64,000 bases of DNA, from assembly GCA_958403905.1 (NCBI GenBank), contig CATXZD010000014.1, positions 1-64,000 of the forward strand. Reading direction: 5' to 3'. Shown here piece after piece: positions 9,270-18,440 of the stretch (positions within the stretch are counted from its first letter, which is position 1; each line of letters starts with the position of its first letter). The notes under the pieces were generated by a model. It was not told the DNA's origin. It was given only the letters and a program-made list of their open reading frames with translations, and ran no database searches. Made by a program: the position numbers and the translations under genes. The DNA is from an uncultured Ruminococcus sp. GTDB lineage: Bacteria > Bacillota > Clostridia > Oscillospirales > Acutalibacteraceae.

Positions 9270-9715
9270 TGAAATCAAGGCGTCATGCAAAAATTCTCGA
9301 CATAATTGCAGAATACCCGATTGAAACTCAGGACGAGCTTCTTACTCGTCTTAAAGGTGAGGGTTATAAGGCTACTCAGGCAACAATTTCCCGTGACATA
9401 AAGGACTTGCGGCTTGTAAAGACTCTCGGCTCAGACGGTAAATATCGCTATGTTTCCTCATCAAAAGACTCAACGGATATCCGTTCAAACTTTTCTTCTC
9501 TTTTTGCCTCTTCAGTAAACTCAATAGATTTTGCACAAAATATCGTTGTAATCAAAACCTTGAGCGGAATGGCACAGGCTGTTTGTGCTGCTCTTGATTC
9601 AAATGACTTTAAAGCAGTTGTCGGAACAATTGCAGGTGACGATACTATTTTTATCGCCTGCCGTTCATCACAGTTTGCAGTAAGTCTTACGGAAGAACTT
9701 AAAAAGCTCATTTAA
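9269..9715 (+). CDS. argR: Arginine repressor ArgR/AhrC
   Basis: Hexameric arginine-sensing repressor of arginine biosynthesis. Residues 1-70 form the winged helix-turn-helix (ATQATISRDIKDLRLVK), and the C-terminal domain has the arginine-binding GTIAGDDTIFIACR near residue 118. At 148 residues it is full length. It lies between nadK and recN, the order conserved in Clostridia and Bacilli, where no arginine genes need be near. Its GAGAGGG ribosome site is inside the last codons of nadK. Confidence 0.96.
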   Translation: MKSRRHAKILDIIAEYPIETQDELLTRLKGEGYKATQATISRDIKDLRLVKTLGSDGKYRYVSSSKDSTDIRSNFSSLFASSVNSIDFAQNIVVIKTLSGMAQAVCAALDSNDFKAVVGTIAGDDTIFIACRSSQFAVSLTEELKKLI

Positions 9716-9732
9716 AACAGGGTGAATAGTAA

Positions 9733-11400
9733 ATGCTACAGACTTTATATATTGAAAATATAGCAGTAATTGAAAAAACGTCTATAGATTTTAACACCGG
9801 ACTCAATGTGTTAACCGGTGAAACCGGTGCAGGTAAAAGTATCATAATTGATGCAATCAATGCGATAATGGGACAGCGTACCTCAAAGGATATAATCAGA
9901 ACAGGGGAGCAGTCGGCTTTTGTCAGCGCACAGTTTGAAAATATCAACAGTGAAGTGATAAGAAAGCTTGAGGAGCTTGGATTTGCTGATGATGACGGAA
10001 CTCTGATTTTGCAGAGAACGCTTAACTTATCAGGTAAAAGTAATTGTAAAATCAACGGCAGACCTGCAACTGTTTCAATGCTGAAAGAGCTTTCAACGTG
10101 TCTTATAAACATTCACGGTCAGCACGAAAGCTATGAGCTGTTTTCGCTTGAAACCCATATTGATTACATAGACAGCTACGGCAAAAGCAGCGAACTTTTG
10201 GCTGAATACAGAAAAAATTACAGGGAGTATAAAATTCTTGAAAAGAAATTAAACGAGGCAAATACCGACGAAAGTGAGCGCTTAAAAGAGATTGACTTGC
10301 TTTCGTTCCAGGTTCAGGAACTCAATGACGCTGAAATTATACTAGGCGAGGAGGAAACTCTTCAGGCAGAGCGCACTTCTCTTATGAGCTTTGAAAAGAT
10401 TTTTTCTTTGTTAAATCAGGCAAAAATGCTTTTATCAGGTGATGAAAATTTTGACGGCGGAGTTGAAATTGTTGATTCTGCCTGTTCAAATATTCAGAAA
10501 GCCGCTGAATATAACAGTGAATATGAAGCTCTTTCAGATGTACTATCTGATGCTTATTATAATTTAAAGGACTGCACCGAGAATATATCTGACGCTATTG
10601 ATAATCTCGAAAGTGACCCTCAAAGGCTTGAAGAAATCGAAGAAAGGCTTGATTTGCTCAACCGACTTTCCAGAAAATATAATTGCCCATGCGACGACTT
10701 GATACCTCTTGCTGAAACTATGCAGGCAAGGCTTGACGAGCTTATAAACTTTGACAGAAACCGTGATGAACTTACCCAAGCATTTGCAAAGTCGGAAAAA
10801 CTCACAATGCTTTCGGCGCAGAAACTAAGTAAGCATCGCAAAATGATTGCTGAGGAGTTTGCAAAAAAGGTAAAGGACGAAATGAGCTTTTTAAATATGC
10901 CGAATATTGAGCTTGTTCCGAAATTTGAAACAACCAATTTTAATTCAAAGGGAATTGACAAGATTGAGCTTTTAATTTCAGCAAATCCGGGTGAAACTCC
11001 GCGCCCTGTTGCGAAAATTGCATCAGGCGGTGAGCTTTCAAGAATGATGCTTGCTATAAAAACGGTTCTTTCATCAGCCGATACGGTCGATACTCTCATC
11101 TTTGACGAGGTAGATACCGGCATTTCCGGTTCTGCCGCTGAAAAGGTTGGCTTAAAACTAAAGCAGGTATCTGAAAACAGTCAGGTTCTCTGCGTAACTC
11201 ATCAGGCGCAGATTGCTGCGCTTGCCGATCATCACTACCTCATACGCAAGCAGGTTGATGACGGAAGAACATTTACCGATGTTTCAGTTCTTGACCATAA
11301 CGGCAGAAAAAGAGAGCTTGCACGTATAATAGGCGGCGTTAATATTACCGAAGCCGCTTTAAATCACGCTGAATCAATGCTTAATGAATATAACAATTGA
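9733..11400 (+). CDS. recN: DNA repair protein RecN
   Basis: SMC-like ATPase recruited to double-strand breaks. Walker A GETGAGKSIIIDAI lies near residue 29; a long coiled-coil region spans about residues 150-390; the ABC signature ASGGELSRMMLAIK and Walker B DTLIFDEVDTGISG lie near residues 433 and 455. The length of 555 matches the family. It follows argR by 17 bases with the SD GGGTGA. Confidence 0.97.
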   Translation: MLQTLYIENIAVIEKTSIDFNTGLNVLTGETGAGKSIIIDAINAIMGQRTSKDIIRTGEQSAFVSAQFENINSEVIRKLEELGFADDDGTLILQRTLNLSGKSNCKINGRPATVSMLKELSTCLINIHGQHESYELFSLETHIDYIDSYGKSSELLAEYRKNYREYKILEKKLNEANTDESERLKEIDLLSFQVQELNDAEIILGEEETLQAERTSLMSFEKIFSLLNQAKMLLSGDENFDGGVEIVDSACSNIQKAAEYNSEYEALSDVLSDAYYNLKDCTENISDAIDNLESDPQRLEEIEERLDLLNRLSRKYNCPCDDLIPLAETMQARLDELINFDRNRDELTQAFAKSEKLTMLSAQKLSKHRKMIAEEFAKKVKDEMSFLNMPNIELVPKFETTNFNSKGIDKIELLISANPGETPRPVAKIASGGELSRMMLAIKTVLSSADTVDTLIFDEVDTGISGSAAEKVGLKLKQVSENSQVLCVTHQAQIAALADHHYLIRKQVDDGRTFTDVSVLDHNGRKRELARIIGGVNITEAALNHAESMLNEYNN

Positions 11401-11437
11401 TTTTTATAAATGATTAAAAGAAAGGTTGCTGCATTTT

Positions 11438-13489
11438 TTGAAATTGTGGACAGTATCAGAGCTTAACAAGACTGAAGCCTCTGAAATACAAACTAAATAT
11501 GAGCTGCCTGCAGTTGTTGCAATGCTGCTCCAGATACGAAATATAAAGACACAGAATGAAATTGAGGATTTTCTTTTCAACGATTCAGAAATTGCTTCTC
11601 CTTTTGAAATAAAGGATATGGATAAGGCTGTCAGCCGTATAAAAACTGCGCTTGACAATGGTGAACTCATTTGTGTTTACGGCGATTATGACGCCGACGG
11701 CGTAACTTCCACAGCGCTTTTGTATTCTTATTTTGATGCAACGGGCGCAAATGCCATGTATTATATTCCGTCACGTGAAACAGAAGGCTACGGAATGAAT
11801 AACTCGGCTGTCGATTTTCTCAAAGAAAAAGGAGTAAAGTTGATTGTCACTGTTGATAACGGTATTGCGGCTTTGGAAGAGATTGAATATGCATCTTCTC
11901 TTGGAATTGATACCGTCGTAACTGATCACCATATGCCGACAGGAGAGCTTCCGAATGCCTGTGCTGTTGTTGACTTGCACAGAAAGGATTGTCAAAGCAA
12001 ATTTAAAAATCTTTCAGGTGTAGGCGTGGCTTTTAAGCTTATTATGGCGCTTGAGGGCGAATATTGCGATGTGAATTCACTGCTTGACAATTACGCTGAT
12101 TTGCTCAGCATAGGAACAATCGGAGATATTGTTGAGCTTAAAGACGAAAACAGAGTGTTTGTCAAACGAGGACTTCAAAGTATAATGAACAGTGACAGAG
12201 TAGGTATCAATGCGCTTGTTGAAAGCTCGGGACTCGGAGGCAAAAATCTGACCGCAGGCAATGTGTCGTTTACGCTTGTTCCACGTATAAATGCTGTCGG
12301 CAGACTCGGGCTTTCGGGAAAATCGGTTGAACTTTTTCTTACCGAAGATGAAGAACAGGCAAATGAAATTTCCTCAAGTTTATGTGAAGACAACACCGAA
12401 CGCAGGCAGATTGAAGCCGAAATTTTGAATAAAATTGATTTAGAAATACAGCGCAATCCGTTACTTGTTCTTGACAAGATAATTGTTATTGACGGTGAAG
12501 ACTGGCATCAGGGAGTAATCGGAATAGTTGCCTCACGCATTAAAGAAATATACGGAAAGCCGACAATTATAATATCACGCAGCGGCGATTTGGCTAAAGC
12601 CTCAGGCAGAAGTATTGAGGGCTTTCCTCTTTGTGACGCAGTGTTTGCCTGTGCTGACTTGCTGACTCATTACGGCGGTCACCCAATGGCTGTCGGATTG
12701 TCGCTTGAAAGCAAAAATATTCTTTTATTCCGTAAAAGAATTAACCAGTTTGCAAATTCGTTTAGCAATATGCCGTTTGATAAACTGAATATAGAGTGTA
12801 AGCTGAATCCGGCTTTTTTAAGTGTAGATCTTGTTCAGTCGCTGAGTTGTTTGCAGCCCTTTGGTGCGGGCAATCCTACTCCGATTTTCGGACTATACCA
12901 GATGACTATTGATAATATTATTCCATTATCGAATAATAAACATCTAAAGCTTGTTCTCTCAAAAAAAGGTACAACTATTAATGCACTTTATTTTTTCACC
13001 TCCACTGATGAATTTCCATATAGAAAAGGTGATTTGATTGATTTGGCTGTAACGCTTGATACAAATGAATATAACGGAAACGTAAGCGTTTCAGTAATCA
13101 TTAAGGCTGTTAAAGCTGACAGCGATGATGCTCTTGGAATTTTGCAAAGCGAACGAATTTTTGAAGATTTTTGCCTTGAAAATCCACTTTCTAAACAGCA
13201 GCTATTATCAATTTTGCCAACCCGTAATGATTTTGCTTTGCTTTACAGATTTTTACAGAGAAACGGCGGATACGGTTTTTCTTTTGATACTCTTGTACAT
13301 ATGCTTGACAATAAGCTTAGTTTTGGTAAAATAAAAGTTATAATTAAAGCTATGAGCGAACTTAACCTTATCGATGTTAATGAAAGTATGAAATCAAGCA
13401 GCATAAAGCTAAATAAGGTTTTTAGCAAGGTGTCGCTTGACTCTGCTCCGATAATTAGAAAACTCAACGAGAGGTGTTACGGTGAGTAA
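11438..13489 (+). CDS. recJ: Single-stranded-DNA-specific exonuclease RecJ
   Basis: 5'-3' single-strand exonuclease used in recombination and repair. The DHH-family motifs are present: YGDYDADGVTSTALL near residue 80, VTVDNG near 137, VTDHHMP near 160 and the DHHA1 motif SGRSIEGFPL near 390, followed by YGGHPMAVG; the C-terminal OB region follows. I place the start at TTG 11438 (MKLWTVSELN) because AAAGG at 11421-11425 directly abuts the alternative TTG at 11426; the 12-base spacing is slightly long. The end overlaps rel by 8 bases. The C-terminal extra domain (about 130 residues) is common in clostridial RecJ. Confidence 0.94.
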   Translation: MKLWTVSELNKTEASEIQTKYELPAVVAMLLQIRNIKTQNEIEDFLFNDSEIASPFEIKDMDKAVSRIKTALDNGELICVYGDYDADGVTSTALLYSYFDATGANAMYYIPSRETEGYGMNNSAVDFLKEKGVKLIVTVDNGIAALEEIEYASSLGIDTVVTDHHMPTGELPNACAVVDLHRKDCQSKFKNLSGVGVAFKLIMALEGEYCDVNSLLDNYADLLSIGTIGDIVELKDENRVFVKRGLQSIMNSDRVGINALVESSGLGGKNLTAGNVSFTLVPRINAVGRLGLSGKSVELFLTEDEEQANEISSSLCEDNTERRQIEAEILNKIDLEIQRNPLLVLDKIIVIDGEDWHQGVIGIVASRIKEIYGKPTIIISRSGDLAKASGRSIEGFPLCDAVFACADLLTHYGGHPMAVGLSLESKNILLFRKRINQFANSFSNMPFDKLNIECKLNPAFLSVDLVQSLSCLQPFGAGNPTPIFGLYQMTIDNIIPLSNNKHLKLVLSKKGTTINALYFFTSTDEFPYRKGDLIDLAVTLDTNEYNGNVSVSVIIKAVKADSDDALGILQSERIFEDFCLENPLSKQQLLSILPTRNDFALLYRFLQRNGGYGFSFDTLVHMLDNKLSFGKIKVIIKAMSELNLIDVNESMKSSSIKLNKVFSKVSLDSAPIIRKLNERCYGE

Positions 13490-15674
13490 GTATTCAAATG
13501 TGGCTCATTATCAAGATTTTTCTGAATTAATAAATATTATTGAGCGTTCGGAAAATTCCTATGATATTGAAAAAATAACAAAAGCATATAAATTGGCTGA
13601 GAAATCTCACGGTGACCAACGCAGAGTATCCGGAATACCATACATTCTTCACCCAACTTCTGTTGCTTGTATTGTAGCAGAGCTTGGTATGGATACCGAC
13701 TCAATATGCGGAGCGCTTTTGCATGATGTTGTTGAAGATACTCCTGTGATGCTCAATGAAATTGTAAAGCTTTTCGGCGAAGACATTGCAAAGCTGATTG
13801 ACGGCGTAACAAAAATTTCAAAAATTCCTTATTCCAGCCGTGAGCTTCAGCAGGCTGAAAATATCCGCAAAATGCTTATTGCAATGGCTGACGACATCAG
13901 GGTAATTATTATAAAGCTTGCCGACAGACTTCATAATATGCGCACTATGGATTGTATGCCCGAGCAGAAACGCAGGGATAAATCGCTTGAAAATATGCAG
14001 GTGTTTGCTCCTATTGCTCATCGTCTTGGTATCAAAACCATTAAAGACGAGCTTGAGGACCGTTCTTTGCAGTATCTTGACCCTATCGGATACAAAGAAA
14101 TTGAAAACGCTCTTTTAATGAACGAAGAGGGCAGAGATGAATTTATTGATTCCATAAAAAAACAGATTCTTGAAAAAACAGAAAATACAATCAAAAATGT
14201 GTATATAAGCGGCAGGGTAAAAAGCATAAACAGTATCTACCGCAAGACCTTTATGCAGGGAAGAACAATCGACCAGATTTTTGACGTTTTTGCAGTGCGT
14301 GTAATTGTAGATACCGTCCCCGATTGCTACAATGTTCTCGGTGTAGTTCATGATATATTTAAACCGATTCCAAATCGTTTCAAGGACTACATTTCAATGC
14401 CCAAGCCAAATATGTATCAGTCGCTTCATACCACGGTTCTTGACAACAGCGCAATTCCCTTTGAGGTTCAAATCAGAACATGGGAAATGCACTATACTGC
14501 TGAATACGGAATCGCTGCACACTGGAAATATAAGCTCGGTATGAGCGGCGGCAATAAAGACGATAAGCTTAAAGAGAATATTGAAAAAGTCAAGAAGATG
14601 ATTCTTGATCAGCTCCAGGCTGAAGACGCAACCGATATTGCCAAGAATATACGCAATGATTTTGAGGAAAACGACGTTTACGTCTTTACCCCTAAAGGAG
14701 ATGTAATCAATCTTCCGCGAGGTTCAACTCCCATTGACCTGGCGTATATTATCCATACGCAGGTGGGGCATAGAATGGTGGGCGCAAAGGTAAACGGTAA
14801 AATTGTACCGATTGACTATAAGCTCAAAACAGGTGAAATCTGCGAGATTATCACTCAAAAGGAAGAGCATCCCAACAAATCCTGGATAGACATTTGCAAA
14901 ACAGCGTCTGCAAAGTCAAAAATCCGCCAGTGGTATAAAAATGAAAAACGTGACGAAAATATTGTTGAAGGCAAGCAATTGCTTGAACGTGAATTTAAAC
15001 GTCACGGAATTAACCTTACCGAAGAGGAATATCCCGATTTCCTTAAAAAGATTATGATAAAAAAGCAGTATAATACAATTGACGATTTTTATGCTGCAAT
15101 AGGCTACGGCGGTGTTCAGCTCTGGAAAATTATGCCACGACTGAAAGAGGAATATCAGAAAACTTATGCTGAGAATATCGAAGAAATTTCTGTTCCTCCT
15201 GCACCCGTGAAGCGCAACAAGGCGACTTCAGGTGTTGTAATTGAGGGCGCAGACGATGTTCTTGTAAAGTTTTCAAACTGTTGCAATCCTCTTCCGGGAG
15301 ATGACATAATAGGCTACATTACAAGAGGCTACGGTGTTTCAATTCACAAACGCAACTGTACAAATGTTCCTAAAGACATTTCCAAGAGCGAAGAGCCCGA
15401 GCGCTGGGTTTCCTGTTACTGGGAAGACGAGGTAGGAGATGCTTTCCGCAGTACACTTCAAATTACTGCCTCCGACAGAACAGGACTTCTTGCTGACGTT
15501 ACAATTAAGTTTTCAAATATGCATATCTTCATTCATTCGCTGAATTCAAGGGAATTAAAAGACGGCAAGGCTGTTGTAACTGCAACAATTGATGTAATGG
15601 GGCGCAATCATCTGCGTGGTATTATTTCAAAGCTTTCTGACATAAACGGAATAGAAGAAATCAAGAGGTTATAG
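13482..15674 (+). CDS. rel: Bifunctional (p)ppGpp synthetase/hydrolase Rel
   Basis: Makes and degrades the alarmone (p)ppGpp. Domains in order: HD hydrolase (SGIPYILHP, ALLHDVVEDT near residue 80), synthetase with RFKDYISMPKPNMYQSLH near residue 297 (the RxKD form found in bifunctional enzymes), TGS near residue 400, a zinc-finger-like region with NCCNPLPGD, and a C-terminal ACT domain. Both active sites look intact; 730 residues is full length. The start is GTG with GAGGTG upstream, overlapping the end of recJ. The apt gene often found between recJ and rel is absent. Confidence 0.96.
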   Translation: MSKYSNVAHYQDFSELINIIERSENSYDIEKITKAYKLAEKSHGDQRRVSGIPYILHPTSVACIVAELGMDTDSICGALLHDVVEDTPVMLNEIVKLFGEDIAKLIDGVTKISKIPYSSRELQQAENIRKMLIAMADDIRVIIIKLADRLHNMRTMDCMPEQKRRDKSLENMQVFAPIAHRLGIKTIKDELEDRSLQYLDPIGYKEIENALLMNEEGRDEFIDSIKKQILEKTENTIKNVYISGRVKSINSIYRKTFMQGRTIDQIFDVFAVRVIVDTVPDCYNVLGVVHDIFKPIPNRFKDYISMPKPNMYQSLHTTVLDNSAIPFEVQIRTWEMHYTAEYGIAAHWKYKLGMSGGNKDDKLKENIEKVKKMILDQLQAEDATDIAKNIRNDFEENDVYVFTPKGDVINLPRGSTPIDLAYIIHTQVGHRMVGAKVNGKIVPIDYKLKTGEICEIITQKEEHPNKSWIDICKTASAKSKIRQWYKNEKRDENIVEGKQLLEREFKRHGINLTEEEYPDFLKKIMIKKQYNTIDDFYAAIGYGGVQLWKIMPRLKEEYQKTYAENIEEISVPPAPVKRNKATSGVVIEGADDVLVKFSNCCNPLPGDDIIGYITRGYGVSIHKRNCTNVPKDISKSEEPERWVSCYWEDEVGDAFRSTLQITASDRTGLLADVTIKFSNMHIFIHSLNSRELKDGKAVVTATIDVMGRNHLRGIISKLSDINGIEEIKRL

Positions 15675-15702
15675 TGTGAAAATTCATACTATAAAAATTA
15701 TA

Positions 15703-15827
15703 TTGCCCGCTCAGTTTACCGCAAGCGGCAACGAGCAATGGCTAAATTGCCATTTATGCCTTATCCGCCCATAGTAAGGTTATAGGAAATTTTAATTACC
15801 ATTTGTGGGCAGAAAGGCTATGGCAAT
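15703..15827 (+). promoter_or_regulatory. structured leader before dtd, unknown class
   Basis: The space between rel and dtd is rich in inverted repeats. TTGCCCGCT (15703-15711) pairs with AGCGGCAA (15724-15731) with one bulge. AATGGC (15737-15742) can pair with GCCATT (15749-15754). Alternatively ATTGCCAT (15746-15753), GCCTT (15758-15762) and GCCCA (15767-15771) pair in order with ATGGCAAT (15820-15827), AAGGC (15814-15818) and TGGGC (15806-15810), an imperfect 18-pair stem that would bury the AGAAAGG ribosome site. The two folds exclude each other. It matches no riboswitch class I know, and could instead be a small dispersed repeat. Confidence 0.5.
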
Positions 15828-15831
15828 TAAT

Positions 15832-16287
15832 ATGAAAGCAATACTTCAGCGTGTGGCAAATGCACGTGTTGATATTGACAGCAAAACAGTCGGAGAAATT
15901 GATAAGGGATTTTTAATCCTGCTCGGCGTTGAAAACTGCGATGAAAAGCGTGACGCCGAGGTTCTTGCCGCAAAAATATCAGGACTTCGTATTTTTACCG
16001 ATGAAAACGATAAGATGAACCTTTCTCTTACAGATGTAGGCGGAGGGGTACTTGTAATATCAAATTTCACGCTTTGCGCTGATTGTTCTCACGGACGCCG
16101 TCCAAGCTTTATTTCAGCGGCACGTCCCGATACTGCTGAACCGTTATATGAGTATTTCTGTGAAAAAATTGCCGAAAACGGAATTTCATGTGTCGAAAAG
16201 GGTGTTTTCGGCGCAGATATGCAGGTTTCACTCACAAATGACGGACCCGTAACAATTGAAATCAACTCAAAGGACTTGAAAAAATGA
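15832..16287 (+). CDS. dtd: D-aminoacyl-tRNA deacylase
   Basis: Hydrolyses D-amino acids wrongly attached to tRNA, a proofreading step in translation. The two family motifs are clear: SNFTLCADCSHGRRPSF near residue 79 and the NDGPVT signature near residue 140. I chose ATG 15832 because the family begins with MxAxxQRV; ATG 15820 and GTG 15805 are in frame upstream, but AGAAAGG (15811-15817) is too close to the former and downstream of the latter. The product is 151 residues. The last codons overlap the next gene by 4 bases (ATGA). Confidence 0.95.
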   Translation: MKAILQRVANARVDIDSKTVGEIDKGFLILLGVENCDEKRDAEVLAAKISGLRIFTDENDKMNLSLTDVGGGVLVISNFTLCADCSHGRRPSFISAARPDTAEPLYEYFCEKIAENGISCVEKGVFGADMQVSLTNDGPVTIEINSKDLKK

Positions 16288-16910
16288 TTGACGTAAAAGT
16301 ATATAACGTGACTTTTCTTGAAACTAACTGTTGCTATCTTGTCGACAAAGCTACGGGTAAATCAGCCGTAGTCGATCCAGGCGAAAAATCCGATGACCTT
16401 ATAGAGCAGATTAAAAAAGACGGCGAAAACCTTGAATATGTACTGTTGACTCACGGTCATTATGACCACATAGGTTACGCAAAACAGCTTGCAGACAGGT
16501 TCAATGCAAAAATTGTAACAGGTGAAAAGGAAAATAAATTTTTAAGCACACCTACGCTAAATTTAAGTGTTTATCATAACATAGAATTATCACCTTTTTC
16601 AGCCGATATACTTTTAAAGGACAACGAAACCTTTATGCTCGGTGAAACTGAAATCCGTTATATTAAAACTCCGGGTCACACCAGCGGCGGCGGTTGTTAC
16701 ATTTTTGATGATACCATCATAAGCGGTGATACGCTTTTCTGCGAATCATACGGCAGAACTGATTTGCCGACAGGAAGTAATGATGATATGTGCAGTTCAA
16801 TTTTAAGGCTGAAACAGCTTTCGGGTGATTATCGTGTGATTCCGGGACACGGTCCGCTTTCAACGCTTGAACACGAAAGGAAATACAACCCTCTTATGAG
16901 GTCGCTATAA
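16284..16910 (+). CDS. Metallo-beta-lactamase-fold hydrolase (glyoxalase II-like)
   Basis: A 208-residue metallo-hydrolase. The metal motif LLTHGHYDHIGY (HxHxDH) lies near residue 55, followed by TPGHTSGGGCYIF near residue 130, SGDTLF near 148 and VIPGHGP near 193, which supply the remaining ligands. This is the YcbL/GloB-like subgroup; hydroxyacylglutathione hydrolase activity is not implied, as Clostridia usually lack glutathione. The rel-dtd-MBL-hemZ order is conserved in Clostridia. It overlaps dtd by 4 bases. Confidence 0.88.
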   Translation: MIDVKVYNVTFLETNCCYLVDKATGKSAVVDPGEKSDDLIEQIKKDGENLEYVLLTHGHYDHIGYAKQLADRFNAKIVTGEKENKFLSTPTLNLSVYHNIELSPFSADILLKDNETFMLGETEIRYIKTPGHTSGGGCYIFDDTIISGDTLFCESYGRTDLPTGSNDDMCSSILRLKQLSGDYRVIPGHGPLSTLEHERKYNPLMRSL

Positions 16911-16911
16911 T

Positions 16912-18342
16912 ATGAATTTATATGTAAAAAATCACAACTTCTGGTTTGAACTTGAAAATCTTACAAGGCTGTTTTTCCCAAATGAAAAAATTAGTGTTTT
17001 TAAAACGTTTGATACGGTAGAACAGCCATATATTTATACCGAAGTATCGGATAAAGTAAAAATAGAGGTATCAATAAATAATTTTCAAGAATCACTTGTA
17101 TCCGAAAAAACCGATGACAATGAGCTTACCTCAGCACAGCTTCTCTATAGACTTTTATGTATGTATTCCGGTTATACTCAGCCATGGGGTGTGCTTACGG
17201 GTGTTCGACCGGTAAAACTTTTCAGGCGACTATGCGAAGAACTCGGAGAAGAGGGGGCTCGCAAAAAATTCTTAAATGAATTTTATGTAAGTCCCGAGAA
17301 ACTCAGTCTTGCTCAGACAACGGAGAAAAACGAAAAGGCAATTCTTAATCTTTCACGTCCCGAGTCGTTCAGCCTTTACGTTGGAATTCCTTTCTGTCCG
17401 TCAAGGTGCAGTTATTGTTCCTTTGTAATGTCATCTGTTGAGCGTGCCAAAAAGCTTATTGAGCCGTATACAAGGCTTCTTTGTGAGGAAATCAAGGCAA
17501 CGGCGCAAATTGCTTCAAACCTCGGACTAAGGCTTGAAACGGTATATTTTGGCGGAGGCACTCCCACAACTCTTAATGCGCAGCAGCTTGATACGGTGCT
17601 GAAAACAGTATCAAACAGCTTTGATATGTCAACTTGCAGAGAATTTACTGTTGAAGCAGGACGTCCTGATACTATTGATAAAGAACGTCTTTGTGCTTTA
17701 AAAGAAAATAAAGTCGACAGAATAAGCATAAATCCGCAGACTACAAATGATAATGTGTTAATGGAAATTGGCAGAAAGCACACTTCGGAGCAGTTTTTTT
17801 ATGCCTTTGAACTTGCAAGAAAATGCGGATTTGATAACATCAACACAGATTTGATTGCAGGACTTCCTGCGGATACTTTTGAAAGCTTTGTTAATTCCCT
17901 TAACAGCATACGTACCTTATCTCCGGAATGTATAACTTTACATACGCTTTGTATGAAACGTGCGTCTACACTTACAAATATCGGCAAAACTCTTAACAGA
18001 GAAGACGCTGAAAATGCACGCAAAATGCTTGAATATACTCAAAAATCACTGATTTCAGACGAATATATTCCTTATTATATGTACCGTCAGAGCAGAATGG
18101 TAGGAAATCTCGAAAACGTGGGTTGGTCAAAAAAAGGATATGAAAGTCTTTACAACGTTTATGTTATGGATGAAACTCATACAATTCTTGCCTGCGGTTC
18201 GGGCGGCGTTACAAAGTTGAAAAATAACGAAACCGATTACCTTGAGCGCATATTTAATTTTAAATATCCGTATGAATATGTAGACCGTTTTGATGAAATC
18301 ATAGAAAGAAAGTCGTCCGTAACAAAATTTTATAATAAATAA
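16912..18342 (+). CDS. hemZ: Coproporphyrinogen III oxidase-like radical SAM protein HemZ
   Basis: Radical SAM enzyme of the oxygen-independent coproporphyrinogen oxidase family. The 4Fe-4S cluster motif is CPSRCSYC near residue 162, followed by ETVYFGGGTPTTL (SAM-binding GGGTP) and the HemN-type C-terminal region. An N-terminal extension of about 150 residues with TGVRPVKLFR is typical of HemZ. The family name suggests heme synthesis, but no heme genes are nearby and the true substrate in such anaerobes is uncertain. It starts 1 base after the MBL gene and ends before a clear new promoter. Confidence 0.9.
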   Translation: MNLYVKNHNFWFELENLTRLFFPNEKISVFKTFDTVEQPYIYTEVSDKVKIEVSINNFQESLVSEKTDDNELTSAQLLYRLLCMYSGYTQPWGVLTGVRPVKLFRRLCEELGEEGARKKFLNEFYVSPEKLSLAQTTEKNEKAILNLSRPESFSLYVGIPFCPSRCSYCSFVMSSVERAKKLIEPYTRLLCEEIKATAQIASNLGLRLETVYFGGGTPTTLNAQQLDTVLKTVSNSFDMSTCREFTVEAGRPDTIDKERLCALKENKVDRISINPQTTNDNVLMEIGRKHTSEQFFYAFELARKCGFDNINTDLIAGLPADTFESFVNSLNSIRTLSPECITLHTLCMKRASTLTNIGKTLNREDAENARKMLEYTQKSLISDEYIPYYMYRQSRMVGNLENVGWSKKGYESLYNVYVMDETHTILACGSGGVTKLKNNETDYLERIFNFKYPYEYVDRFDEIIERKSSVTKFYNK

Positions 18343-18347
18343 AAGTG

Positions 18348-18376
18348 TTGCTTATTGCGATAAACAGTGCTATAAT
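18348..18376 (+). promoter_or_regulatory. promoter of the zinc-ribbon gene
   Basis: TTGCTT (18348-18353), a 17-base spacer and TATAAT (18371-18376) preceded by TG at the extended -10 position. This is a strong sigma-A type promoter. It lies just after hemZ, so the next gene begins a new transcript. Confidence 0.78.
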
Positions 18377-18440
18377 ATGCGTAACTTCCAATCAGACTAA
18401 ACATAAATATTAATAAACTAATATGAAAGGCCGGTATAAT

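Noticed and set aside
10620..11123. Open antisense frame of about 167 codons within recN
   Set aside because: It is Ser-rich, lacks a ribosome site and lies wholly opposite a conserved gene; it is a shadow of recN codon usage.
15675..15831. Insertion sequence or transposase remnant
   Set aside because: There are inverted repeats but no coding trace of a transposase and no target duplication that I can see.
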